A stretch of DNA of 48,650 bases from Crocinitomix sp. GTDB taxonomy: Bacteria; Bacteroidota; Bacteroidia; Flavobacteriales_D; Crocinitomicaceae. The position numbers and the translations under genes were made by a program. This document shows, piece by piece, positions 8,114-16,738 of the stretch. Numbering within the stretch: position 1 is the stretch's first letter; each line of letters starts with the position of its first letter. The notes under the pieces were generated by a model, which saw only the letters and a list, made by a program, of their open reading frames with translations, was not told the origin of the DNA and made no database searches. The stretch covers positions 1 through 48,650 of the forward strand of contig WTCE01000099.1 of the NCBI GenBank assembly GCA_013138735.1. Reading direction: 5' to 3'.

Positions 8114-9427
8114 CTATTTATTTTCAAATATTTTTAAGAACTCATCAACTAACCAATCTATTTTTTGATCATCTTCTTTAAGTTTTAAATTCTTCGTATG
8201 GTATTCTTTCCAATCCTCTTGCATTGACGTTTTACCATATTTTTCGATCCAAATCTTAGAAAACACGATAGACCTCTTCTTAATAAAACTTTTTAATCCC
8301 CCCTTTTTTACTCCCGCCACGCGAGCGAAAGTATTTTTATAAATCTCTTTATTATTTTTTGTTAATCTTTCTTGCCTTATAAAATGCTTGAACAAATCCG
8401 AAATTTTCATTTCTTTAATATTCTTATCGTCAGTAATATTAGCGCTCTTTTTTACCAACTCTACCAATATATAGCCATATATGTCTCCAGTTAATTCAGC
8501 TGTCGTAGCAAAAAGTTCCTTACTTCTTTTTAAAGATTTTATTGAAATTTTAGTTTCATCAATCCATTCAAATTTTCCAGCAGTTTCAAATCTTGTGTAC
8601 AGATATGTAGCATAAGCTTGTCCCAAATCCCCTGACCATGTTTGATAGTCTGAAATTACTTTATGAGGACTTCGATTATATGCTTTTCGTACGGATACGG
8701 CTGTCCTGCGATCAATAGGAGTAAACCATGTCGGCAAATCCACATCTACTTCCTTTCTATAACCATTCAAAGTAGCATCAACTCCGGCAATTAGGTGCCC
8801 TATGTCAGCATTTCCAAGATTTAATTTCATTGTCTTTCTTGGGGACGGTTTCTTTGTTTCATCTATTGGTGCTAGATTTGACATTGCAAATATTTCCGCT
8901 ATTCTGTTAGGTTTAGTTTCTATATCAATTCTTTCTCCCTTTTTCTGAATTCCATTACCGGCGACAACGGTATCCCATTTTAAATCACTAAACCAAACCT
9001 GCCTTAATTCACCAATTATATTGGAAGGCTTAGCATTAGGATACATCATTTCTATTATTTCAACAAACGCAATGAAATCATCAATAGAATTAATTTTTAT
9101 CGGTTTTATTTTTACGGCTTTCTTTTTTTCTGTCTTCCGAATTGCATCAAAAGCAATTATAGCTCCTCTAATAAACTGGCCCGTAACAGGAGTCCATTTG
9201 TTTGTGGATTTTACCAGATAGTAGTATCGTCCTTCATGTAATGCATAATAACTTGTTTTTTTCTTAGAATCTTGATTTGCTCCTGGTCCTTTTATTTTTG
9301 GAGTCTTTTCATCCCATATCTCTATTTGCAGTTCATTTTTATTTTTTTTTGCTGGTAATCCAGCCGCCCTCGTCCTAACACCCTCACTTTTCGTTTTTTC
9401 CGTTCTATGTATTTTCTTTCCTGTCAT
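8114..9427 (-). CDS. Putative eCIS cargo/accessory protein, unknown fold
   Basis: A 437-residue soluble protein, last gene of the eCIS operon. No signal peptide and no membrane segment. The N-terminus is basic (MTGKKIHRTEKTKSEGVR) and shares spaced identities with the N-terminus of the 10890-11324 product, consistent with a shared loading signal. The middle has 'NADIGHLIAGVDATLNG' followed by TAVSVRKAYN and QTWSGDLGQAYATYL. A pattern of DIGH-(L/F)-AG-x-D plus a downstream (W)-x-GDLG occurs, as I recall, in uncharacterised proteins encoded beside eCIS and phage-like clusters; the His/Asp residues could be catalytic. Lysine-rich C-terminus. Position after the ATPase is where eCIS toxins normally sit. 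Function not known. Confidence 0.7.
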   Translation of the reverse strand: MTGKKIHRTEKTKSEGVRTRAAGLPAKKNKNELQIEIWDEKTPKIKGPGANQDSKKKTSYYALHEGRYYYLVKSTNKWTPVTGQFIRGAIIAFDAIRKTEKKKAVKIKPIKINSIDDFIAFVEIIEMMYPNAKPSNIIGELRQVWFSDLKWDTVVAGNGIQKKGERIDIETKPNRIAEIFAMSNLAPIDETKKPSPRKTMKLNLGNADIGHLIAGVDATLNGYRKEVDVDLPTWFTPIDRRTAVSVRKAYNRSPHKVISDYQTWSGDLGQAYATYLYTRFETAGKFEWIDETKISIKSLKRSKELFATTAELTGDIYGYILVELVKKSANITDDKNIKEMKISDLFKHFIRQERLTKNNKEIYKNTFARVAGVKKGGLKSFIKKRSIVFSKIWIEKYGKTSMQEDWKEYHTKNLKLKEDDQKIDWLVDEFLKIFENK

Positions 9428-9467
9428 AATTCTAAATATTATCTTGTTTTCGTAAGATTAGTTAATG

Positions 9468-9515
9468 GAACGCCGACCGAAGGCACAGTAGTACAGTTAC
9501 TGCTCTGCGTAATTA
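9468..9515. repeat. Dispersed intergenic repeat motifs between two cargo genes
   Basis: TTAGTTAATGGAACGCCGA (9468-9486) matches 198-216 with two differences. It is followed by CACAGTAGTACAGTTACTGCT, which matches the repeat at 7925 and contains the palindrome CAGTA...TACTG. The two copies therefore flank the 437-residue cargo gene in direct orientation. Confidence 0.45.
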
Positions 9516-9526
9516 CATTGTTTGTT

Positions 9527-10801
9527 TTATAATTGTATTTTTTTATTTAAATACTTTAAAGGATCCACTTTTATTCCATTTTTCCTTATCTCAAAATGTA
9601 AATGATATCCTCCATTAAGTCCTTTTACGAATCCAGTATTTCCCACTAATCCTAAAACTAGTCCTTTTGATATGTGTTGTCCTATTTTCACTCCGATTGT
9701 ATTCTTCTTCATATGAGCATATAATGAACTTATACCAAAACCATGGTCAATTTCAACAGACTCTCCATATCCTCCTCGAATCCCTGACCTAACAATTCGT
9801 CCAGATGCAACTGATAGTATTACAAATCCTTTGTTACCAGCTATATCTAAGCCCCCATGAGGAGTTTTTTTAAGCCCCCTTAAATCATTGAAAGTTGAAC
9901 TAACAGAGCCATTTACAGGAGATATGAAGTTTTGTACAAAAGGAAACCCCCACGTTTCAGCCAAAATAACTTTATTGTAATAGAAATTATGAAAACTATC
10001 AGTTTCAGACATAATTTCATAAGCTCTTCTGGCTTGTTTAGGTGTAAGGTATTTTACAAATGAGTGATTTAGTCCAGTTGAAAGTGGATCAAACTCATTT
10101 TTAAATTGTTCATATGCTTTTTTTCCATGATCAGGAGGCATTGGTTTGGTTTGAGCCATTTCTTTTTTAGCGGATTTCCCATGCTGCACAGTATGCACCA
10201 ACTCATGCGCCAATAAATGCTTGCCTTGAGAAGACGAAGGATTATACTTCCCCGAATTAAAATAAACATGATTACCATGTGCAAAAGCTTGTGCGCCTAA
10301 TTCTTGGCTCATTTGTATGGCATTGTTATCCGTGTGAATTTTAACATTGCTCAAATTAGCTCCAATGCCATTTTCCATAAAGGAACGGGTCGTTTTGGGC
10401 AGGGGACTTCCACCACTTTTGCTACTGTTGAGTTGGGATTCTAAGGATAAACTAGGCGTGCTATTTTCGTTCTCACCAGTAGCTCGTTTTTGTACCCACG
10501 GAATAATACTTGTAGATAACCGTTTTTGTTGAATTTTCTCGTCTTTCGCTAAAGCTACAGATGACACGTCTTCCTGTTCACATCCATTGCATTTCCTTTG
10601 TATTGTTCCTCGCTCTGGCATGAGCATGACTTTGTCTGCAATACTATCAGCTTCTTGCTCATATTTATCATTGGGCTGGCCTATGGTGAGTTTCGGTTGA
10701 ATGCCTAAATTTTTAGCAGCAATTGATAAACCAGTTTTGGAATTTTGGCTTCCTTTGGTTTTTGATTTATTTTCAGTTTGAGATTTTTTAGTTACTGGCA
10801 T
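9527..10801 (-). CDS. DUF4157 - M23 peptidase fusion, putative eCIS effector
   Basis: A 424-residue protein in two parts. Residues of about 30-210 form the DUF4157 region: QPNDKYEQEADSIADKV, a CxxC (CNGC), VKIHTD, and a zinc-metalloprotease-like HELVH at 199-203. DUF4157 is strongly associated with eCIS loci. The C-terminal 140 residues are an M23 (LytM/lysostaphin) endopeptidase, which cleaves peptidoglycan cross-bridges: ligands H315 and D319 in HGGLD, SLYAHM, and H400/H402 in HLHFE are all present, so it should be active. An ATG 14 codons upstream exists, but it lies within a dispersed repeat (10832-10855), so I choose 10801. Likely cargo: a cell-wall hydrolase delivered by the injection particle, or one that helps release it from the producer cell. 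Confidence 0.85.
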   Translation of the reverse strand: MPVTKKSQTENKSKTKGSQNSKTGLSIAAKNLGIQPKLTIGQPNDKYEQEADSIADKVMLMPERGTIQRKCNGCEQEDVSSVALAKDEKIQQKRLSTSIIPWVQKRATGENENSTPSLSLESQLNSSKSGGSPLPKTTRSFMENGIGANLSNVKIHTDNNAIQMSQELGAQAFAHGNHVYFNSGKYNPSSSQGKHLLAHELVHTVQHGKSAKKEMAQTKPMPPDHGKKAYEQFKNEFDPLSTGLNHSFVKYLTPKQARRAYEIMSETDSFHNFYYNKVILAETWGFPFVQNFISPVNGSVSSTFNDLRGLKKTPHGGLDIAGNKGFVILSVASGRIVRSGIRGGYGESVEIDHGFGISSLYAHMKKNTIGVKIGQHISKGLVLGLVGNTGFVKGLNGGYHLHFEIRKNGIKVDPLKYLNKKIQL

Positions 10802-10831
10802 GGTGTTGATTTTTATTTCTATGGGTAGTCC

Positions 10832-10855
10832 GCAGGATTGCAAATCCAGCGAAGC
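10832..10855. repeat. Hairpin-forming dispersed repeat, copy 2
   Basis: GCAGGATTGCAAATCCAGCG followed by AAGC. It matches 331-354 in 21 of 24 positions. Two of the three differences are a compensatory A-T for G-C change in the hairpin stem (GGATT-GCA-AATCC versus GGGTT-GCA-AACCC). Confidence 0.55.
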
Positions 10856-10889
10856 GGGGATGATTTGGATCTAGACATAATACTTTAAT

Positions 10890-11324
10890 TTAGGAAATTG
10901 TGACCTTATGGCATCCTGGTTCTACTTTTGGTCGTTGCTGATCATTTTCATAAACAGTTTGCATTACATAATTCCAACATTCAACCTTATTTCGATTAAA
11001 AACTCTAACATTAACAAAGAAATTCCCAGGTCTTGAGGCTTTAATCGTAATTTCTGGAATTTCGGTTCTTTTGAGAAAGACCGTTTTAGCGTTTTCTGTA
11101 ACGCTCCATACATAATGTCTATTTTTATATGGGAATTTTTCATTTAGAACAGAATATTTCTGATAATTGCCAATGACTAATTCACAAGGGTAATCTATTG
11201 AAATTCTACAATTATTTGGTAATCCATTTTTCCACTTGTCTGATTTTGAACTTAATTCAGTCCCTTCCCTCCTAACTACCGCACTTTTTCCATCCATACT
11301 TTTATGTACTTTCGCTCCTCCCAT
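10890..11324 (-). CDS. Small putative eCIS cargo/accessory protein
   Basis: A 144-residue soluble protein following the AAA+ ATPase by 11 bp, hence in the operon. The N-terminus MGGAKVHKSMDGKSAVVR shares M-x-G-x-K-(I/V)-H-(R/K)-(S/T) and K-S-x-x-V-R with the 8114-9427 product. The rest has strand-like segments (NRHYVWSVTE, GNFFVNVRVFNRN) that look like a PKD or Ig-like beta-sandwich. Unknown family. It may be a small cargo, a cargo-loading adaptor or an immunity-type protein. The N-terminal similarity is the only functional hint. Confidence 0.6.
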   Translation of the reverse strand: MGGAKVHKSMDGKSAVVRREGTELSSKSDKWKNGLPNNCRISIDYPCELVIGNYQKYSVLNEKFPYKNRHYVWSVTENAKTVFLKRTEIPEITIKASRPGNFFVNVRVFNRNKVECWNYVMQTVYENDQQRPKVEPGCHKVTIS

Positions 11325-11335
11325 AATCCAAAATT

Positions 11336-12688
11336 TTAAGTCGTTTTCCCTTCCTTTAAATACTCCCGTTTAATACCTTCTTGCAAATCTGAGAGCGTAA
11401 TGGTATTACTATTCCGTTTCAAAGCCATTAATGAACTATACCGCACCACATTCATAGTGGAACCACCTGATAATTGATATTGGTTAGCAATATCATTGAG
11501 TTCTATCCCATCTTCCAATTGGCATGATTTTGAGAAGCTTTTTTGCCAAAGTTGCAGGCGTTCTTCTTCTCCAGGTGCAGGAAAATGAATGATGCTTTCA
11601 AAACGCCTGGTAAAGGCATCATCTAAATTGCCTTTCATATTAGAGGCAAGAACAACAATACCGTTAAAGATCTCAATGCGTTGTAATAAAAAAGAAACTT
11701 CTTGATTGGCGTAACGATCGTGGGAATCACTGACACCAGTTCGTTTACCAAAGAGGGCATCTGCTTCATCAAAAAAGAGGATCCAGTTTTTATTTTCTGC
11801 CTGATCAAATATTTTAGAGAGATTTTTTTCAGTTTCGCCAATATATTTAGACACCACCATTGATAAATCAATTCGGTAAACGGGTCGGTTCATAGATTTG
11901 CCCATTAAGCATGCCGTCATTGATTTACCTGTGCCAGGTGGCCCATAAAATAAGCAACGGTAACCGGGTCGCAATTTATTACCCAAGCCCCAATCGTTCA
12001 TTAGAGTTTCACCATATTGCATCCAAGTGCGGATTTCATCAATTTGTTGATGGGTAGCTGGATTTAAAACCAAATCATCCCAATCTAACGTTGTGGTAAT
12101 TTCACGCGCGGGGAAGTTTTTACCCGAAATTGGTTTCCGATTAGTACCTCTAGTAAGGTAGTCAATCACATCTTGTGAAATTTTCAATGCTCCACTAATT
12201 AGCGGTTCTCCATCAGGTACCGCTTCTAGTTTTAGAATATCGTGTTGGGCAAATAGATGGTCACTTTCAAAAAGTTGAGAGACGGAGAAGCTAGCTTCTA
12301 AATTATCACCTGCCAATAAGAAAACCAATGTTTCCCCAGTAGGTAAAAAACCTTTATGATTACGACCTTTTAATCCTCCAAATTCTGCAAAATCTTTATC
12401 ATAAGTAGCATTTCGAGTAAATAACACATCCAATAGTCGGGATTGAATATGAGGAATCAACGCCAATAATAAGGTCAATCGTTCTGGTGTCGATAAGTTA
12501 TAATGGTCTAAAAAATCAGCATAAAAAGACTGCCCTTTTTCCAAAGGCGCCGGTAAAAGATCAAAGATGCTTTCAAATTCTGACTCCCGATCAAAATACA
12601 AGTCCATACGGATTTGCAATATTTCTACAAACCAGACTAAATCAAGGTTCAGATCATGGGCGTTATGTTTTAATTCTACACTTACCAT
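11336..12688 (-). CDS. eCIS AAA+ ATPase (Pvc15/Afp15-like)
   Basis: A 450-residue ATPase when started at the ATG at 12688, which overlaps the upstream stop by 7 bp; an ATG 18 codons upstream would run deep into the neighbouring gene. The N-terminal 200 residues are the Afp15-type regulatory region; the C-terminal half is a classical AAA+ domain with Walker A GPPGTGKS at about 249-256, Walker B ILFFDEAD at about 303-310, and arginine-finger-like TRRF near the end. In the Afp/PVC systems the homologue is needed for particle assembly or cargo loading, and stays cytoplasmic. It lies between the tape-measure-family gene and the cargo genes, the canonical place. Confidence 0.93.
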   Translation of the reverse strand: MVSVELKHNAHDLNLDLVWFVEILQIRMDLYFDRESEFESIFDLLPAPLEKGQSFYADFLDHYNLSTPERLTLLLALIPHIQSRLLDVLFTRNATYDKDFAEFGGLKGRNHKGFLPTGETLVFLLAGDNLEASFSVSQLFESDHLFAQHDILKLEAVPDGEPLISGALKISQDVIDYLTRGTNRKPISGKNFPAREITTTLDWDDLVLNPATHQQIDEIRTWMQYGETLMNDWGLGNKLRPGYRCLFYGPPGTGKSMTACLMGKSMNRPVYRIDLSMVVSKYIGETEKNLSKIFDQAENKNWILFFDEADALFGKRTGVSDSHDRYANQEVSFLLQRIEIFNGIVVLASNMKGNLDDAFTRRFESIIHFPAPGEEERLQLWQKSFSKSCQLEDGIELNDIANQYQLSGGSTMNVVRYSSLMALKRNSNTITLSDLQEGIKREYLKEGKTT

Positions 12689-14106
12689 TCCGTATGAATC
12701 ATATTTTCCATCCAAGGCAATTTGACAATACCAATGCCCCATGGCAATTTATCAATCAAAACATCCCAAGTTTGACGTTCTATTTCCAAGAGCCAATCGT
12801 TATCTTTTTTGACAAGCGTTCCTACTCTATTCAAATAGGTTTCTTGTAAGCCTTTTGATGAAGAACCTTTTAAAGCTTTCCATTCTGCGATAATAGATGT
12901 CAATAATTTTTCAACGGTTTCTTTTTCCTTTTTAGTAGGACTAAAATCCATCCCCAATGATGCGGTTATGTCTAAACCGCAAAGCAATTTATTGAGCGGC
13001 AAGTCATATTCTATAGTCTCACTTTGGTCTCCAAGAGTATATTGTAAAAGCAAAACTGCTCTTTCTTGTGCGGCTTCGTTTATAAAAGAATCTTCTACTG
13101 TTAGGCCAGATTCGGCGAATAAAAACGTCAATCCTGGCCATAATAGAACAAGTCCTGCATTTTGAATAGTGCATTGTTTTACAACTGATGATTGCTTCGT
13201 GTCTGTTCTGCGCTTTTTAGTGTCTAACTGAATGTCTTTGGATTTGTTGTCTTTTATTATGCTTGTTATTAATTCAGGTAAATTGCTTTTGAATTGTATG
13301 CCTTTTTTCACTTGAGTAATAATGCTGCTTTCAATTAATTTTAAATCAATTGGAGCGTGATCAATAGAAGCTGACTTTTTTAGAATATAGCGCAACAATT
13401 TTTTTAAAGGCAAGGCATCTAGACCTGATTCTATCGCCGCTAATAGAACGAGTTCTTTTAATTTAGGAATACTCAGTTTGAATAATTCAGCTGCTGATTT
13501 CAAGACCTTACTTAAATCAGCTACAAAGTCAATAATGACTGGTTTTTCCGTTAAAATCAGTATTAGTTTTTCAAATTGTCCTTTGCTTGAGATTTGTATG
13601 AATCGCTTGGAAATGTCATTAAGATTACCACTTCTTTGAAGGAAGTGCGCCACAGTTTCTGGATTATTTGTCAAGACTTTGTCAAATAACTCGGACAGAT
13701 TGACGGAATGAGGCTTGATCCATACGGGTAAATTACCAGTTGACAAGAAGCAGGTTACGATATCGATTATTGAAACCGTCTTTGTTCTTTTCAGCTCAGT
13801 TTCTGTAAAACTAACCTCATCAATACGAATAGCGTTGAGAAGTACTTCTTGGAGCTGATTCGTTACTTTTTCTATCAAATCTTCTTCGAGTGAAGCCATT
13901 GAAATCTCGCCAAGGTCAAGACTAATTTTATCCAAGCTAATTGTATAATCATCCATACAAATTTGATTACATATTTTATCAAGCACCGCAGGTAATGTAG
14001 TCGAACATATTTGCGCTAATTCAATTTGAATATCAGATAAATTTTGATTTGCTGAATAGGTGATATTGAGTCGTTGTTTCTCTATTTTATGTAATGCTGT
14101 TATCAT
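12682..14106 (-). CDS. CIS tape-measure-family protein (CIS_TMP, Pvc14-like)
   Basis: A 474-residue protein matching the contractile injection system tape measure protein family by its hallmark C-terminal region: NAGLVLLWPGLTFLFAESGL, then AAQERAVLLLQY, then LPLNKLLCGLD. The N-terminal part has helix-rich segments and 'SLDKISLDLGEI', as in other family members. In Afp/PVC the gene at this position sets particle length and caps the baseplate hub. At 474 residues it is far shorter than Photorhabdus-type tape measures, which suggests a short particle or a related function with the true ruler elsewhere. It overlaps the Pvc12-like gene by 20 bp and the ATPase start by 7 bp. Confidence 0.88.
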   Translation of the reverse strand: MITALHKIEKQRLNITYSANQNLSDIQIELAQICSTTLPAVLDKICNQICMDDYTISLDKISLDLGEISMASLEEDLIEKVTNQLQEVLLNAIRIDEVSFTETELKRTKTVSIIDIVTCFLSTGNLPVWIKPHSVNLSELFDKVLTNNPETVAHFLQRSGNLNDISKRFIQISSKGQFEKLILILTEKPVIIDFVADLSKVLKSAAELFKLSIPKLKELVLLAAIESGLDALPLKKLLRYILKKSASIDHAPIDLKLIESSIITQVKKGIQFKSNLPELITSIIKDNKSKDIQLDTKKRRTDTKQSSVVKQCTIQNAGLVLLWPGLTFLFAESGLTVEDSFINEAAQERAVLLLQYTLGDQSETIEYDLPLNKLLCGLDITASLGMDFSPTKKEKETVEKLLTSIIAEWKALKGSSSKGLQETYLNRVGTLVKKDNDWLLEIERQTWDVLIDKLPWGIGIVKLPWMENMIHTEW

Positions 14107-16738
14107 AATTACTTTGGTTAATTGGTTGCGTAATTGTCACTACCTTGATATGGTCTGTCACTTTTAATTTTTGAAACTCTGTGCCATCATTTTTTAATTT
14201 ATACACGCCTACTTTCAATCCATCTAAAGGTTTTCCAGTATTGATCATAAATTCCGTACCAATGGTATTCGTGCTTCTTTGTTTACAACGCCATTTTCCA
14301 TCTCTTACTTCTAAAGTCATTTCTATTATTTTTTCAGAAAGATCAACAACTGGGGTTGATAAAATCGTTTGCAAAAACCCGTCATCTACGCTGGAGATCA
14401 TCATTTTTTGATTGATTTGGGAATAATGAAATAACCAATAGTTTTGAGAATCCTGCCAGTCGAAGACCAAACCAGACTCTGAAGTATTCTTGTTTCCCAT
14501 CTTAAATTTTAAACTGAGTTTTTCGACTGAGTTTTCGGGGTCATCTCCAGAAGCTTTAACTGCAATAGTCTCGGAGTCATCAATTAAAAGTGGACTATGA
14601 ATGGGGTTTTCAATGGCATATAACCGATTTAATTCCTGAATTAATGGATTTAAAGCATCTGCATAAGCAGTTGGTATAAAATCAGGTTTTGCATTCTCCG
14701 TTAACCAGTTTTCATACCCTATTTCAAAACCTCTCATTTGATCATGACTTAACCAATGGATATGAACCTGTAAATGGGCTGGTGATTCCAGATGTACGGC
14801 TTTCTCAAAATAATCTCTGAATCCATTTTGATTAAATTGACTGGGCCAAGCAGGGATAACTATACTTATAATTTGAGAATAAGGATCAGTTTTCCACGGA
14901 CTAAAATAATGTTGTCCAACAGGAAATATGCTAAGAAATTTATCCGCATTACTTTTTGGACGAAGCAAAAGATGTTCAATGATGTGGAATCCTTTAGCAG
15001 TATTGCCATTCCGATTACCCAATTTGGCGCTATTGGCATCAATTCCAATTAAACCACAAACCCGTTTTTTTAGACCCGAAACATTATCCGTTTCCAATTG
15101 TGATTTAGTATAATTAAAGCCTTGCCCCCTTTCGCGGCTAGTTGAAGGAAAATTCTGCAAAAAGGCATTTTTATTATTGATTTCGTCTGTAATATTTGCC
15201 TCATTTAATAATCCAGTAGACAATAAAGGATAATCGCTAACCTGTTCGGCAAAACGCCCTAGTTTATGATCCAGAAATCGAACTGTTCTTTGTCCTTCAT
15301 CCATGATGTCTGATTTGATTACTTGATCTGGATTGACATATAAATGACTGGTGTTAATGGCTTCCACTTTTAAAGAAAAATAGCTTTGCTGATCGGTATA
15401 ATGGTTTGACAATAATGCGCCGGCATGACCCAGTTGCGCTTGATAATTAGCCATTAATTGTTCAAATAATAATAAATAGGCTTTTAACTGTTTCGCTTGA
15501 GCTCGCCTTATTGGGGTGGCCGTGCTCGGCAAACCATCTGAGCCAATTCCGTAGTTTTGTGGAAAGTCTTCCTGAACTGAAAAATAAGCATGTAGGTTCC
15601 GATAGCGTCCTGCTGGAATAGCTAAATCGCTTTGTTGCAAATCAGGATATTGCTGATTGCGGTCATTTTCTTTTTTGAGTTCATATAGGTGGATGACTTC
15701 ATCCTGATTGGCTTGGTCAGCTATTCCATTTTTCACAAATATTACGTCACACTTTTCAGGCGCAAGTTTGGGACTATAATTCAAGTCGGGGTTCAATTTC
15801 AGGCACCAACGTTGTCCTGTTCTGAAAGCCGTCCCTTCAGGGTTCGTCGCGGCATGGAAATTTCGCACGGCTTTCACGCCTTTGACATCCATTATAATTT
15901 GAATTATATCGGATGTATGGATTGCGGCACGGTGTTTTGGCAATTCTTCAGTGAGTAAAAAGCCATGCTTGAGGGCAGGCCCATTAAAAATTTCATGAAT
16001 GGGCATTTCTTTTTCTAATAAATCATTTAAGCCATGAAATTTTGGCCGTGGCAATAAAAAACGATCGATTTGAAAATAAATCTCGGCTAGGACATCAGTC
16101 ATTGACGCATTAGTTTCCAATTCAATCTCAGTAGCCAATGATACGGCCTCTTTTTTAACCGTTGCTAAAGGCAAAAAATCTTCACCCAAATTTCGGTGTG
16201 CCATTAATAAGCCCATGACTTCCGCTTCTAATATTAGTTTTGCTTCTGAATCAATGTTTATGCTCTCATCAAAATCTAACAACACTTGATATAAGCCTTT
16301 CAATTGAATTGTATCCTTGCTATCTGCAATAACTTGATCTGAATAATGACTGAGCTTTGTTTGGCTTGTGTTTTTATAGATTGGTGCTGATTGTTTAGCT
16401 GTCACAATCCAAACATTTCTAATCCCCGGCAAGTCCAAAATTAATTTACGATAATCTGAAATGCTGGTAGGATGAGCGGGTAGTATTTCCCTTGCCGTAA
16501 ATAATTCATGTGCTTTGTCCTGACTGTCTGCAGATAAGGTTAATAAATCCTTAATATCGAACGAAGTCCGGTAGTTTAAATCGGCAAGCGCATAAGATAA
16601 TATCTCCAATATAGTCACCCCTGGATCATGGACATTATGATCTGTCCAAGATTCACCAGCGAATTCATGGAGGTGTTGGATACCTTCTTTGACGAGGGTA
16701 GTTGGGGATTGGATGGGAGATGTTTCAGATAGTAGCAT
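14087..16738 (-). CDS. eCIS baseplate wedge protein (Pvc12/Afp12-like)
   Basis: An 883-residue protein starting MLLSETSPIQSPTTLVKEGI and continuing GESWTDHNVHDPGVTILEILSY, the 'W-TDHN-HDPGVT-LE' motif of the J-like baseplate component Pvc12/Afp12. Such proteins form the wedge ring that surrounds the hub and anchors fibres. The C-terminal 150 residues look like a lectin-like beta-sandwich (GLVFDWQDSQNYWLFHYSQ), which may be involved in fibre or target contact. Its start overlaps the end of the nucleotidyltransferase gene by 14 bp, so the two are translated as part of one operon. Length is close to that of relatives as I know them. Confidence 0.9.
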   Translation of the reverse strand: MLLSETSPIQSPTTLVKEGIQHLHEFAGESWTDHNVHDPGVTILEILSYALADLNYRTSFDIKDLLTLSADSQDKAHELFTAREILPAHPTSISDYRKLILDLPGIRNVWIVTAKQSAPIYKNTSQTKLSHYSDQVIADSKDTIQLKGLYQVLLDFDESINIDSEAKLILEAEVMGLLMAHRNLGEDFLPLATVKKEAVSLATEIELETNASMTDVLAEIYFQIDRFLLPRPKFHGLNDLLEKEMPIHEIFNGPALKHGFLLTEELPKHRAAIHTSDIIQIIMDVKGVKAVRNFHAATNPEGTAFRTGQRWCLKLNPDLNYSPKLAPEKCDVIFVKNGIADQANQDEVIHLYELKKENDRNQQYPDLQQSDLAIPAGRYRNLHAYFSVQEDFPQNYGIGSDGLPSTATPIRRAQAKQLKAYLLLFEQLMANYQAQLGHAGALLSNHYTDQQSYFSLKVEAINTSHLYVNPDQVIKSDIMDEGQRTVRFLDHKLGRFAEQVSDYPLLSTGLLNEANITDEINNKNAFLQNFPSTSRERGQGFNYTKSQLETDNVSGLKKRVCGLIGIDANSAKLGNRNGNTAKGFHIIEHLLLRPKSNADKFLSIFPVGQHYFSPWKTDPYSQIISIVIPAWPSQFNQNGFRDYFEKAVHLESPAHLQVHIHWLSHDQMRGFEIGYENWLTENAKPDFIPTAYADALNPLIQELNRLYAIENPIHSPLLIDDSETIAVKASGDDPENSVEKLSLKFKMGNKNTSESGLVFDWQDSQNYWLFHYSQINQKMMISSVDDGFLQTILSTPVVDLSEKIIEMTLEVRDGKWRCKQRSTNTIGTEFMINTGKPLDGLKVGVYKLKNDGTEFQKLKVTDHIKVVTITQPINQSNYDNSIT

